A stretch of DNA of 64,000 nt from CAXXFQ01 sp963674475 (GTDB taxonomy: Bacteria > Planctomycetota > Planctomycetia > Pirellulales > Thermoguttaceae), in the NCBI GenBank assembly GCA_963674475.2, contig CAXXFQ010000019.1, forward strand, positions 620,001-684,000, in the 5' to 3' direction. Positions 16,880 to 25,771 of the stretch are shown here, piece by piece. The notes below the pieces were generated by a model. That model made no database searches. It was given only the letters and a program-made list of their open reading frames with translations, and had not been told where the DNA came from. The position numbers and the translations under genes are program-made. The first letter of the stretch is position 1. Each line of letters starts with the position of its first letter.

Positions 16880-17710
16880 CTAACTTGCCGCCAGGCGTTT
16901 CATGATGCCGAAGACGACGCGGCCGAGTTTGGGTTCGGCTTCGGCGGCGATCCGCAGAATCGTTTCCAGTTCGGCCGGTTCCAGCGCGTCGGGCAGGCAC
17001 ATGTCGGTGACGACCGAGAGACCGAGTACCCGCATTCCGGCGTGGATGGCGACGAGAACTTCGGGGACGGTCGACATGCCGACGACGTCGGCGCCGATGG
17101 CACGCAGGAAACGGTATTCGGCGCGGGTTTCCAGATTCGGACCGGTTACGGCGACGTAGACCCCCTTGTGCATGACGATCTTTTCCTCAAGCGCGACTTC
17201 CATCGCCCAGTCGGTCAGCTGCGGATCGTAGGGGCGCGACATGTCGGGAAACCTCGGGCCGAGCTGGTCGTCGTTGACGCCGATCAGCGGGTTGCCGTTC
17301 ATCAGGTTGATCTGATCGTCGATCGCCATCAGATCGCCGGCTGAAAACTGCGGGTTCATTCCTCCGCAGGCGTTCGAGACGATCAAAATTTCCGCGCCGA
17401 GCGATTTCATGACCCGGACGGGGAAGGTGATTTGCTGATAGGAATATCCTTCGTAGGCGTGAAAGCGGCCTTCCATCGCCACGACGGGAACTCCTTCCAG
17501 ACTGCCGAAGATGAGACGCCCCGAATGGCTTTCGACTGTCGAGCGAGGAAAGTGGGGAATTGCTTCGTAATCGAGCGACCCTTCGGTTTGAATCCGCCCG
17601 GCAATCGAGCCGAGTCCGGTTCCGAGAATGATTCCGACGCGCGGGGTCCCCGACCAAGATGCGCGGATCGCCTCGATCGCTTCCTCGATTTTTGAAGCTA
17701 GTTGAAGCAT
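16880..17710 (-). CDS. punA: Purine-nucleoside phosphorylase
   Basis: A 276-residue trimeric-type PNP that cleaves inosine and guanosine with phosphate in purine salvage. Family signatures: VGIILGTGLGSIAGRI near the N-terminus (phosphate-binding), HSGRLIFGSLEGVPVVAMEG with EGRFHAYEGY, SNACGGMNPQFSAGDLM, the active-site GPNLETRAEYRFLR and the base-binding VGMSTVPEVLVAIHAGM followed by VVTDMC. Length fits the family. Monocistronic, between tRNA-Arg and the acidic protein on the same strand. Confidence 0.95.
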   Translation of the reverse strand: MLQLASKIEEAIEAIRASWSGTPRVGIILGTGLGSIAGRIQTEGSLDYEAIPHFPRSTVESHSGRLIFGSLEGVPVVAMEGRFHAYEGYSYQQITFPVRVMKSLGAEILIVSNACGGMNPQFSAGDLMAIDDQINLMNGNPLIGVNDDQLGPRFPDMSRPYDPQLTDWAMEVALEEKIVMHKGVYVAVTGPNLETRAEYRFLRAIGADVVGMSTVPEVLVAIHAGMRVLGLSVVTDMCLPDALEPAELETILRIAAEAEPKLGRVVFGIMKRLAAS

Positions 17711-17915
17711 GAAACCGTCTTTCTAAAGCTGGTGGCTGCGAGGTAATTCAAAAGAGGCGGCCCGCACAACGGTCAGCGATTTTCGGCTCGAGATCTCCTC
17801 TTGGGGAGACGGTTCGCGGCGAAAACCGACTTTTGGTTATGCGGGCTTGCGGCCACTTCATCTGGGGTTGGACTGTTAAAAACTCTCCGTAAGCGAAGAG
17901 CGGGAAGTTATCGGA

Positions 17916-18161
17916 TCAGCCGAGGTTTTTTTCTTCGTCGAAGTCGTCCTCATCATCGTCGTCGAGGTCGTCGTCGAAATCTTCTTCGAAATCCTCATCG
18001 AAATCATCGTCGAAATCATCGTCAAAGTCATCATCGAAGTCTTCGTCATAGTCATCGTCGTAGTCGCTTGCTTCGATGACGGCGACATTGGTGTCGAGTT
18101 GGATCCAAGGAAAGGAATTTTTGGTTTCTTCCATTGGAGACAAAACGTTAGCGTAAGTCAT
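17916..18161 (-). CDS. Small D/E-rich acidic protein
   Basis: An 81-residue protein whose N-terminal third is ordinary (MTYANVLSPMEETKNSFPWI) and whose remainder is nearly pure aspartate and glutamate, broken by regularly spaced phenylalanine or tyrosine (repeat DFDDD). The underlying DNA is a short tandem GAT/GAA-type repeat. ATG 18161 follows AAAGG and GGAG; a TTG at 18176 would add five residues. Comparable Asp-rich small proteins are seen in other planctomycetes; calcium or polycation binding, or nucleic-acid mimicry, are possibilities only. Repeat-mediated length variation is likely. Confidence 0.65.
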   Translation of the reverse strand: MTYANVLSPMEETKNSFPWIQLDTNVAVIEASDYDDDYDEDFDDDFDDDFDDDFDEDFEEDFDDDLDDDDEDDFDEEKNLG

Positions 18162-18857
18162 CCTTTCGATCTCCAAAACCGGACTAGATAATAGACCTGG
18201 GCCCTTTCAATGGGGCGACGGTCGAAATTCATCAAACTGACGTCGTTGTAAATGATATTCCCCGGGCTTGTCAAGCGGACTTTTGGCAATCTTTTTCGTC
18301 TGGCCTCACGGCGGTTTTGAGCCGCGGAAGTTTCAGAGTCGGATTGACGGTGGGTAGCCCATTGGAGGGGACGCCTTTAGGCAGCCATTTTTTTTACATT
18401 CTCAATTTTAGCCACGACTTCTGGGATTGTGGTGCAAAATGAGGTGAATTTCCCCATTTTTTGCCTGGGTTCGTATGTCGGTTGTGGCGAAAAAAGGCGG
18501 TTTCCGGCGTCCGACATTCGATGGGGCTTCGTTTCTCCCTCCTCGATCGGCCGAAAATGCCGATAAACCAAAGAAAAATATTGCCGAATTTCCGAAACGG
18601 GCCATTTTGCTTAGGTCCATTTTCCGACGCATAATTGTATAACGGTTTTTAAGAGCCACTTTCCCGGGGGAGAGCGGTTTTTTCCCGTGTGGGGAGAGTT
18701 TTCTCCGGGGGGGCGGCCGTAAGGGACGGATGGATGGGGGTTGTCCATTTTCCGTCTCTTCCAGCTGCAAGGAAACCGTTACACTTACGTGAAATACGCT
18801 AGAGAAACTCGTGCCGGGTTGTTAAAAAAACAGTTTTTTCGTTAGAAAGAGAAGTCC
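18162..18857. other. Spacer upstream of pyk, no gene seen
   Basis: Nearly 700 bases without a supported frame. It carries G/C-rich runs (about 18,660-18,715) and a segment CTGCAAGGAAACCGTTACAC at about 18,766 that resembles one at about 25,079. Promoters for the divergent acidic-protein gene and pyk must lie here. Confidence 0.4.
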
Positions 18858-20315
18858 ATGTTTCCCAATTCGCTTCCTTCGAATCAACGTCCGAGCCAAA
18901 CCAAGATCGTGGCGACCGTCGGTCCGGCCTGTGCCGCCGTCGAGTCGATGGTCGAGCTCATTCACGCGGGTGTCGATGTTTTTCGGGTCAATACGGCTCA
19001 CGGCACGCGGGAAGAGCATCAGCAGAAAGTTGACACGATCCGGCAGGCCTCGGGAAAAACGGGGATTCCGGTAGGAATTTTGGTCGATTTGGCCGGGCCG
19101 AAGATTCGACTTGGACATTTGCCTGGCGACGAGTATCAGTGCGTCGCTGGAGAAACCGTCCGGTTCGTTCGCGGCGTCGAGGCCAAAGAGCCGGGCGATT
19201 TGACCACCAGTTATGAGCCGTTGATCGACGAACTTGGCGAGGGAGATCGGGTGGTCTTGGCCGACGGGGTGGTCAGTCTTCAGGTCGAGCAGGTCGATCG
19301 CGATTCGGCCATCTGCCGGGTAATGCAGTCGGGGCTGGTTCGAACGCGTCAGGGGGTCAATCTGCCCGGGGTGAAGCTGAGCGTGCCGACCTTAAGTGAA
19401 AAGGATATCGCCAACGCCGAGTGGGCCGCGGGCGAGGGGATCGATTTCATTGGAGAAAGTTTTGTCCGAAACGCTTCCGATGTTCGGCAGTTAAAGTCGA
19501 TTGTTTCGCGTCTGGGCGGCCACACGCAGGTGATCGCGAAAATCGAAAAGCCCGAAGCGCTCAACGATCTCGAGGAAATCGTCAAGGCGACCGACGGGAT
19601 TATGGTGGCGCGGGGCGATTTGGGCGTCGAGACCGACATCGCTCAGATTCCGGTCGTGCAAAAACGGATCATCGAAATGTGCCACAAGTACAATCGTCCG
19701 GTGATCACCGCCACTCAGATGCTCGACAGTATGCAATATTCCCGGATTCCGACCCGCGCCGAGGTGACCGATGTTGCCAACGCGATTCTCGACGGGTCGG
19801 ATGCCTGCATGCTCTCGGGCGAGACGGCGATCGGGCTTTATCCACGTGAATCGGTCGAAACGATGCATCGGATCGCGATGGCTACCGAGCCGCTTTTCCG
19901 AGAACGTCCGCCGTTGAAAAAGCCTTCAATTGATGATGATCTTGAAGAGCTCAACCCGATTACCTTGGCGACCACCTATTCGGCAGGCCGTTTGGCTGAG
20001 GAACTCGACGCGCAGATGCTGATCGTCGCCTCGGCGAGTGGAAGGACGGCGCTTCGGGTTTCAAAGAATCGGAATTTTGTTCGAACGATCGGTGTCAGCG
20101 ATTCGGAAGCGACTTTGCGGCGGATGTGCTTGTATTGGGGCGTGGTCCCGTTGGGCGGTGTTCCGACCGATGACCCGGCCGAAATGGCTCGTCACGTGGT
20201 CGAACAGGCTCGGACGGCCGGTTACTTGACCACCGGCGATCGCGTTGTCATGATCGCTGGTACCGGACTGGCGGCGACCCGTCATAATATGGTCGTGATT
20301 TTGGAAGTGGAATAG
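18858..20315 (+). CDS. pyk: Pyruvate kinase
   Basis: A 485-residue glycolytic enzyme transferring phosphate from PEP to ADP. The start TKIVATVGPA is the family signature; the substrate and metal site is in VIAKIEKPEALNDLEEI, with the downstream GDLGVE and the T/S-rich NRPVITATQMLDSM helix; the B domain and C-terminal allosteric domain (SASGRTALRVSKNRN) are present. The catalytic lysine is K in AKIEKPE. A hydrolase gene follows 69 bases downstream on the same strand, probably the same transcript. Upstream is AGAAAGAGAAG before ATG 18858. Confidence 0.96.
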   Translation: MFPNSLPSNQRPSQTKIVATVGPACAAVESMVELIHAGVDVFRVNTAHGTREEHQQKVDTIRQASGKTGIPVGILVDLAGPKIRLGHLPGDEYQCVAGETVRFVRGVEAKEPGDLTTSYEPLIDELGEGDRVVLADGVVSLQVEQVDRDSAICRVMQSGLVRTRQGVNLPGVKLSVPTLSEKDIANAEWAAGEGIDFIGESFVRNASDVRQLKSIVSRLGGHTQVIAKIEKPEALNDLEEIVKATDGIMVARGDLGVETDIAQIPVVQKRIIEMCHKYNRPVITATQMLDSMQYSRIPTRAEVTDVANAILDGSDACMLSGETAIGLYPRESVETMHRIAMATEPLFRERPPLKKPSIDDDLEELNPITLATTYSAGRLAEELDAQMLIVASASGRTALRVSKNRNFVRTIGVSDSEATLRRMCLYWGVVPLGGVPTDDPAEMARHVVEQARTAGYLTTGDRVVMIAGTGLAATRHNMVVILEVE

Positions 20316-20384
20316 TTTTTTACGTTGGGGGCTCTCCCATTGAGAGAGCGACGCTTTAAGGAGCAGCATAAAAAGGAGATACCT

Positions 20385-21254
20385 TTGGAGTCTCAGCCCA
20401 CGGAATCGAGCGAGACGATTTCGGGCCGATTCTTTCGGCGGAAGACGTTTTGGAAACGGGTTCTTTTTTACGGGGTGATTCTGGTTATGGTATTGGGCTA
20501 TTTCCGTCTTATCGAGGACTCGTTTGTCTATTTTCCCAGCCGTTATCCTCAAGGAGATTGGGAGCCGACGGGGCTGGTGCCGGAGGACGTTTTCTTCGAG
20601 GCGGAAGACGGGGTCCGACTCCACGGTTGGTATCTTCCCCATCCCGAGCCGAAAGGGGTCCTGCTCTATTGTCACGGCAATGCAGGGAACTTGACCGGAC
20701 GGGCGGAGGTGGTGGCTCGGTTGCACGACCGGTTGGGGGTAAGCGTTTTTATTTTCGACTATCGCGGCTATGGGCGTAGCGAAGGAAGTCCCAGCGAAAA
20801 GGGTTTCTATCGCGATGCCCGCGCGGCCCGCGCCTGGTTGGCGAATCGGGAAGGGATCGATCCGAAAGAGATGATCTTGTTGGGCCGTTCGATTGGCGGG
20901 GCGGTGGCGGTCGAGTTGGCTGTCCGAAACGGGGCGAAGGCGCTGATCTTGCAAAGCGTGTTTACTTCGGTGCCCGATGTGGCGGCCCGGTATTATTTCT
21001 GGTTCCCGGTTCGATGGGTGATGCAAAACCGTTTTAACGCGCTTGCGAAAATGGGCGACTATCGAGGTCCCCTTTTCCAAAGTCACGGCGATGCCGACTC
21101 GCTGGTTCCCCTGGAAATGGGCAAAAAGCTCTTCGATGCGGCCCCGGGAAATTCGAAGTTTTTTTATATCGAGTCGGGGCTGGATCACAACGATTCGCCC
21201 GAGAGTGATTATTATGAATCGCTCAATCACTTTTTGAATAATCTCGACGGTTGA
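20385..21254 (+). CDS. Membrane-anchored alpha/beta hydrolase
   Basis: Roughly 290 residues. A basic N-terminus (RFFRRKTFWKR) leads into one transmembrane helix (VLFYGVILVMVLGYF), so the catalytic domain faces the periplasm or paryphoplasm. It has the oxyanion motif CHGNAGN, FDYRGYGRS, the nucleophile elbow GRSIGG, and late acid and histidine in SHGDADSLVPL and LDHND. This layout is that of BEM46/YfhR-like serine hydrolases; substrate unknown. I choose TTG 20385 because AAGGAG at 20373-20378 sits six bases upstream; the open frame extends to TTG 20325 but has no such site. Confidence 0.88.
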   Translation: MESQPTESSETISGRFFRRKTFWKRVLFYGVILVMVLGYFRLIEDSFVYFPSRYPQGDWEPTGLVPEDVFFEAEDGVRLHGWYLPHPEPKGVLLYCHGNAGNLTGRAEVVARLHDRLGVSVFIFDYRGYGRSEGSPSEKGFYRDARAARAWLANREGIDPKEMILLGRSIGGAVAVELAVRNGAKALILQSVFTSVPDVAARYYFWFPVRWVMQNRFNALAKMGDYRGPLFQSHGDADSLVPLEMGKKLFDAAPGNSKFFYIESGLDHNDSPESDYYESLNHFLNNLDG

Positions 21255-21280
21255 ATCAAGAGAGTCTCAAAGAATAAAAA

Positions 21281-21373
21281 AGGAGCGAGTACGCCGCCCT
21301 CCCCTGCCCTGCTCGTGGGAGGTTGATCTCGCGGGATCGCGCGTGCGCCACTCGCTCCTCTGCCCCCTTTTTT
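21281..21373 (+). terminator. Long stem-loop terminator after the hydrolase gene
   Basis: AGGAGCGAGT (21281-21290) pairs with ACTCGCTCCT (21350-21359), enclosing an inner CCTCCC/GGGAGG stem, followed by CCCCCTTTTTTT. The 59-base insert between the arms makes it longer than usual, so a small structured RNA is also possible. Confidence 0.65.
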
Positions 21374-21533
21374 TCGTTGCCCATTACCACGAAATCAAGG
21401 TTGCCCTAGGAGACCGGCCGATTCGAAATCCTTTTCCTGCCGACCGGCCTCGTCATTAAATTCTTAAGGAGAAGTTGTCGAAGTCCTGACTTATCCTGTA
21501 GCCCATTTCGAAGTTGCCCTTGATCGTTTTTTA

Positions 21534-22718
21534 CTACCAACATGCTTCCAGGCCGACCATCGCACCGTGGTAGAACGGGCTCCCGGTCGTCACGACCGCG
21601 GGATGGTTGAGCTCGCGTTGATCGTCGCCGTTGCGCGGCATCCCTCCAATTTGATTGGGCGCCTGGGCAATCCCTTCGAGCCAATACAGGTAATAGCCGC
21701 CACGGATCGCCCAGTGGCAGCTGATCGTGTACTCAGCCATCAGGGAAAGCTCCGCTTGGAAGGCAGTATGCGTTGTATCGGCTGCTTGCGAATAATGCCG
21801 TTGCGTTTCTTGCGAGTCAATGGTCAGATCGGTTCTTTGTTGGCAGAAGTTGCCATAAATACCGGTTCGCAGTCCGGTCAGTATGGAAAATTTGCAGGTG
21901 TCGATCAGGATCGCGTCCAAGCCAATCTGGAACCCGTACAAGTGGTTGTTGGCTTTGATTTCTGATTGATATTCCATTGCAGATTCGTTATACCAATACA
22001 GTAAATCGGAACTGAAACGTTCGTTCAACTCGATCCACCGAAAGCCGATCAAGGGGCGGAGCCAACAGTTGTAGGTTTTCCCGAAATTAATTTCAGCGCT
22101 ATAGACCGCCGAAACGTAGTCGGATTCCATCTCGACTCCCCATTCATCCTCGTTCGGGCCGTAGTATCCCTCTTCCTCGAAGCAAAAGCCTCCGGTCCCG
22201 TCAAACATCTGGTAGCGAACTTCGATGTCCCAGCAGCAGCGTAACTTCTTGATCATCCCGACCTGAAAACCGTTGGTCGCGCCGATTCCGATTTCGTTTA
22301 AATTGTACCCTTCCCCATCGATCTCTCCTAAGAGGGGAGTATAGGGGTAGTTGGGATAATTCGAATCGCGGTGAAGCATCAGAGCGTCGGCATAAAACAG
22401 GCAATCACAACCGCAACCACACCCCGAACCACAACCGCAGCCCATATCACATCCCATATCGCAGCCGCAACAGTCACCGCAGTAATCTCCGCAAGACGTG
22501 TCACAGCGGTCGGGACAGGATGAGGCACAGGCAGTATCGCAGTATTCCCCGCATCCCGTATCGCAGCAGTCGCCACACCCGATGTCGCAGCAGCCCGAAC
22601 ATTGGGAACTGCCGCAGCCCAGCCAATTCAAGCCTTCAAAAGCCGAAGCCGAACCGGCGACAACACAGCAGGTTAAAATTCCCACCATTCCCATGATTAG
22701 AAGACGATGGTTTTGCAT
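21534..22718 (-). CDS. Cysteine-rich BBP7-like outer-membrane beta-barrel, copy A
   Basis: A 394-residue exported protein. The signal peptide (MQNHRLLIMGMVGILTCCVV, cut after AGSASA) is followed by a region of about 70 residues with roughly two dozen cysteines in CCDTGC/CDMGC repeats. From LFYADALMLHRDSN onward it is an outer-membrane beta-barrel of the planctomycete BBP7 type: alternating strands, aromatic girdles, and WAIRGGYYLYWLEGIAQAPNQ near the end. The Cys repeats suggest disulfide cross-linking in the protein cell wall or metal binding; neither is shown. ATG 22718 follows GGGGAG; frames further upstream are not coding. Tandem paralogue of 23646-24827. Confidence 0.85.
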   Translation of the reverse strand: MQNHRLLIMGMVGILTCCVVAGSASAFEGLNWLGCGSSQCSGCCDIGCGDCCDTGCGEYCDTACASSCPDRCDTSCGDYCGDCCGCDMGCDMGCGCGSGCGCGCDCLFYADALMLHRDSNYPNYPYTPLLGEIDGEGYNLNEIGIGATNGFQVGMIKKLRCCWDIEVRYQMFDGTGGFCFEEEGYYGPNEDEWGVEMESDYVSAVYSAEINFGKTYNCWLRPLIGFRWIELNERFSSDLLYWYNESAMEYQSEIKANNHLYGFQIGLDAILIDTCKFSILTGLRTGIYGNFCQQRTDLTIDSQETQRHYSQAADTTHTAFQAELSLMAEYTISCHWAIRGGYYLYWLEGIAQAPNQIGGMPRNGDDQRELNHPAVVTTGSPFYHGAMVGLEACW

Positions 22719-22980
22719 GGTTTTTCTCCCCTTGATATTTCTGGGACACCCTATTGGTAAATTTGACGATTCGGGAACGATTGTCAGCCGGCTACCACTG
22801 GTACCTGAGGCAGCAAAAGCTTGACAGAATTCGCCCACGAATTCGACGAGCATTTTTTTGCTTGTTTCATCATGGCCGTCCCCCCCTTTCGCTTTGCATG
22901 GCGAGAGGATCCAACGGCCGCGCTCACGTTCCGGCCAGGGAACGAAAATGCACAATGAAATCAGCTTAAAAATCTTGGGT

Positions 22981-23275
22981 GCGTTTCAAGAAGCAAAAAA
23001 CGCCGTTGCAAGAAGGAGAAATCAAAGAAGCTACTCGATCGGATCGGTTTCCATGAGGAAACTTCAAGATCGGATAGTCCACAGCACAAAACCAAGAGGA
23101 GAGAACTTAGATGGAGAGTCAAGTTCCAAAGGGCAGAAGTCAATCCAAGCGGCAAGATTCCGTTTTCGCAAAAGCTTGGTGCGGGTTGAGTCCCTCTCGG
23201 TAACGCTCTGGAAATGGCGTTCTAGAGGGGGTGATCGACCGTTACGAGAGGTATTTTCCAATTAAAAGAAAGAGC
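22981..23275 (-). ncRNA. Duplicated hairpin-bearing leader, copy A
   Basis: About 290 bases, 260 bases upstream of the copy A start codon, alignable over its length with 25245-25525 upstream of copy B. Three stem-loops can be drawn at equivalent places although the loops differ: GTTTCC/GGAAAC (23047-23062), CCAAGC/GCTTGG (23145-23179) and CCCTCT/AGAGGG (23192-23229). The block AACCAAGAGGAGAGAACTTA at 23090-23109 is identical in both. It could be a 5' leader, a separate small RNA or a promoter-proximal repeat. The strand is assumed from the downstream gene. Confidence 0.5.
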
Positions 23276-23330
23276 CGTTAATATCGACAAACTAAACGCA
23301 TCCTTTCTATTTTCGCCATATTGAAAAAAA

Positions 23331-23376
23331 CTCCCCCTCGGGAGATTCTTTTTTTGATGAATCTCTCGAGAGGGAG
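23331..23376 (-). terminator. Terminator of the copy B Cys-rich gene
   Basis: CTCCCCCTCGGGAGATTC (23331-23348) pairs with GAATCTCTCGAGAGGGAG (23359-23376); on the minus strand the stem is followed by TTTTTTTC. It lies about 270 bases after the stop at 23646 and separates the two paralogous units. Confidence 0.8.
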
Positions 23377-23645
23377 TGGTTAGGTAACGAACCGAGGTTT
23401 TAAAACGGTTTCAAGGTGAGATAGACTTTTCCTTGCGAACGAGGGAAAAATAACCTGTTTCTAAAATAGCCTTGGTACAACCATAAAATTTTCTTTCGGC
23501 CAAATGAGACGCTGTCGAGTTTTTCAATGGGTTTGAAAACTGTTTTTTGAAAACGAATCCGTTCGTTTCATTTATAAAAAGGGTCTCTTTTGTCGGTCTG
23601 AATTCCTTTGGTTTTTGGAGGAATCCTTCCTTTCCTTTTCTCTCG

Positions 23646-24827
23646 TTACCAGGATGCTTCCAGGCCGACCATCACTCCTTGATAGAACGGGCTTCCGTCG
23701 GTTACGACCACGGCATCTCTGCATTGGCATCCTTCGTCTCGCGGACCATTGTTATTAGAACCATCAAGTTGATTGGGCGCTTGAGCCACCCCTTCAAGCC
23801 AGTAGAGATAATATCCGCCGCGAATTGCCCAATGGCAGTTGATCGTGTATTCGGCCAACAGAGTAAGCTCCCCTTGGAAGGCGGTGTTGTTCGTGTCCGC
23901 TGATTCGGACCAGCATATTTCTTCTTCAATTTCGCCTATATTTCCCCAAACACAAAACTGACTTCTTTGTTGGCAGTAGTTGCCGTAAATACCGGCCCGC
24001 ATGCCCGCCAGAATGGAGAATTTCCGGTGATTGAGTAGTACCGCATCGGCTCCGAGCTGGAAACCATAGAGGTGGTTGTTGGTTTTGACCTGTTGCCCAA
24101 AACCGGCTCCTACCGGGATGATAATATCAATCCAACCATCGTTGCCCTGATTGTAACGTTCTTCCAATTCGATCCATCGAAAGCCGATTAAGGGACGCAG
24201 CCAGCAGTTATGCGTCAAGCCCAAATTGATTTCGGTGCTATAGACCGACGAAACATATTCTTGCCAGGCGCTAGTTCCCCACTCCCATCGGTCCCGAGGC
24301 CCGAAAGTTCCGGTTTCCTCAAAATACTTATTTGAGTCACCGTCAAACATCTGGAATCGGACTTCCATGTCCCAGCGGCAGTTGAGCTTTTTAATCGCTC
24401 CAATCTGCCAGCCGTTGCTTGCCCCAATCCCGACGCTATCAAAGTCATGATTTTTTGAGTCCAGGTCGAACCCTTCTTCTTCGTCAAAATTATCTTTATG
24501 ACACTTGCCGTTACCGGACGGGTAGTTCGAATCGCGGTGAAGAAGTAATGCGTCGGCATAAAATAACCACGAAGAACCGCAGCCGCAGCCACAGTCGCAG
24601 CCACAGCCCATATCGCAGCAGCTTTCGCATCCCGTGTCGCAGCAGCTTCCACACCCGACATCGCAGCAGCTTGAGCAGCCCGTATCGCAGCAGCTCGAGC
24701 CGCAGCAACCTGAGTGTCCCAAGCCCCAGCCGCCAAACAAATTTTCAAAAGCCGAAGCCGAACCGGCTACAACGCAGCAGGTTAAGATTCCCACCAGTCC
24801 CATGATTAGAAGACGACGGTTTTGCAT
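23646..24827 (-). CDS. Cysteine-rich BBP7-like outer-membrane beta-barrel, copy B
   Basis: A 393-residue paralogue of 21534-22718. The signal peptide (MQNRRLLIMGLVGILTCCVV) is almost identical, and a shorter Cys-rich segment follows with CCDTGCSSCCDVGC and CCDMGC repeats. The barrel shares LFYADALLLHRDSNYP, WLRPLIGFRWIELEERYN and WAIRGGYYLYWLEGVAQAPN. The signal peptide, cysteine spacing and last strands are best conserved, the loops in the barrel vary, as expected of surface-exposed loops. Probably displayed on the outer membrane. Each gene has its own leader and terminator, so the duplication covered a whole transcription unit. Confidence 0.85.
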   Translation of the reverse strand: MQNRRLLIMGLVGILTCCVVAGSASAFENLFGGWGLGHSGCCGSSCCDTGCSSCCDVGCGSCCDTGCESCCDMGCGCDCGCGCGSSWLFYADALLLHRDSNYPSGNGKCHKDNFDEEEGFDLDSKNHDFDSVGIGASNGWQIGAIKKLNCRWDMEVRFQMFDGDSNKYFEETGTFGPRDRWEWGTSAWQEYVSSVYSTEINLGLTHNCWLRPLIGFRWIELEERYNQGNDGWIDIIIPVGAGFGQQVKTNNHLYGFQLGADAVLLNHRKFSILAGMRAGIYGNYCQQRSQFCVWGNIGEIEEEICWSESADTNNTAFQGELTLLAEYTINCHWAIRGGYYLYWLEGVAQAPNQLDGSNNNGPRDEGCQCRDAVVVTDGSPFYQGVMVGLEASW

Positions 24828-25244
24828 GGTTACTCTCCCCTTTTTGAATAAGGTTACCTATCTTTTTTTTATTTTCTTCGCGGCCTTCCCCTCGTGCCGG
24901 AACTGTAGGGCACGGACGAGAGAACCATTGGAAGTGGCCACTTTGAAAATAGTGAAACGGGTGTTTTGAGCATTTTCAAAAAGTTAGTAGCGTTTTGACG
25001 GCTACGGGGGGAGATCCCCCGGGGCATTCTTGGGGATGGCCCTTTGAATGATTTAGGGCTTCCCTTTTTTTTCTTGCAGTTGCAAGGAAAACGATACAAC
25101 TCGCACTGAAACCGCTCTAATAACCTTTCACGATTCCGGAGATTCCCCTATTTTGCCGCCACCGGTACCAGAAGCAGGCTTCAAAGAGGGAAGAATGATT
25201 CCAAAAATCGTGTAAGTCTCTTGGGATAACCAAAGCTGTTTTGC
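24828..25244. other. 5' spacer of copy B, no gene seen
   Basis: Includes the likely untranslated leader between the start codon and the duplicated hairpin block. A palindromic GGGGGGAGATCCCCCGGGG occurs near 25,006. A TTGCAGTTGCAAGGAAAACG segment near 25,073 resembles one at about 18,763. No frame is supported. Confidence 0.35.
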
Positions 25245-25525
25245 AGAGAAGCAATGAAAACGCCTTTTCGAGAGAGAAAGTTCAAGGCGACATGACTCAA
25301 CCGGGTTCTTTCACAAGGAGTCGTGAAGGTCGAGTCGTTCCCAGGCAAACCAAGAGGAGAGAACTTAGCGAGAGAAATCAAGTTCCAAAGGTAGAAGCAA
25401 ATCCAAGCTGCGGAATTTTTGGGTTGATAAAAGCTTGGTGTTGAGTTGAGTTCCTCTTGAGGTCGCCTTGGGAAGGGCGTTTCCAGAGGGGTTAATCGGC
25501 CTTCGGAGGTGGGGGCTTTTAGTTA
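25245..25525 (-). ncRNA. Duplicated hairpin-bearing leader, copy B
   Basis: Counterpart of 22981-23275. The equivalent stems are TTCAC/GTGAA (25310-25327), CCAAGC/GCTTGG (25403-25438) and CCTCT/AGAGG (25453-25489) with an inner CGCC/GGCG. The first stem has different bases but the same position and pairing as in copy A, a small hint of compensatory change. It lies about 420 bases upstream of the copy B start codon. Confidence 0.5.
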
Positions 25526-25771
25526 AGAGATCACGGGGGAAATATCGTTACAACGATCTATAAACGCCCATTGAATAAACCTTCGCTGTTTTTACTATCT
25601 TCTTTTTTTGGGAAAAGGAAGCCATCCACGGATGCAAAGGCGGTTTGCTTCAAAGCGCCCCGCCTTACTTTTGGGGTCCCAAGTCTTTTTCAGAAAATAT
25701 GTCGCCCCTATTTGGTTCTTACCAAACACTTTAAGTTGGGTGGGGCGTTTCGAGACAATCAAGGTCCCGCT

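Noticed and set aside
17938..18068. CRISPR-like short repeat pattern
   Set aside because: The repetition is the in-frame acidic codon repeat of a protein gene, with no spacers.
18766..18815. Shared promoter-like motif CTGCAAGGAAA(C/A)CG(T/A)TACA at about 18,766 and 25,079
   Set aside because: It points away from the gene in the second case, so a common promoter does not fit; could be chance or a repeat.
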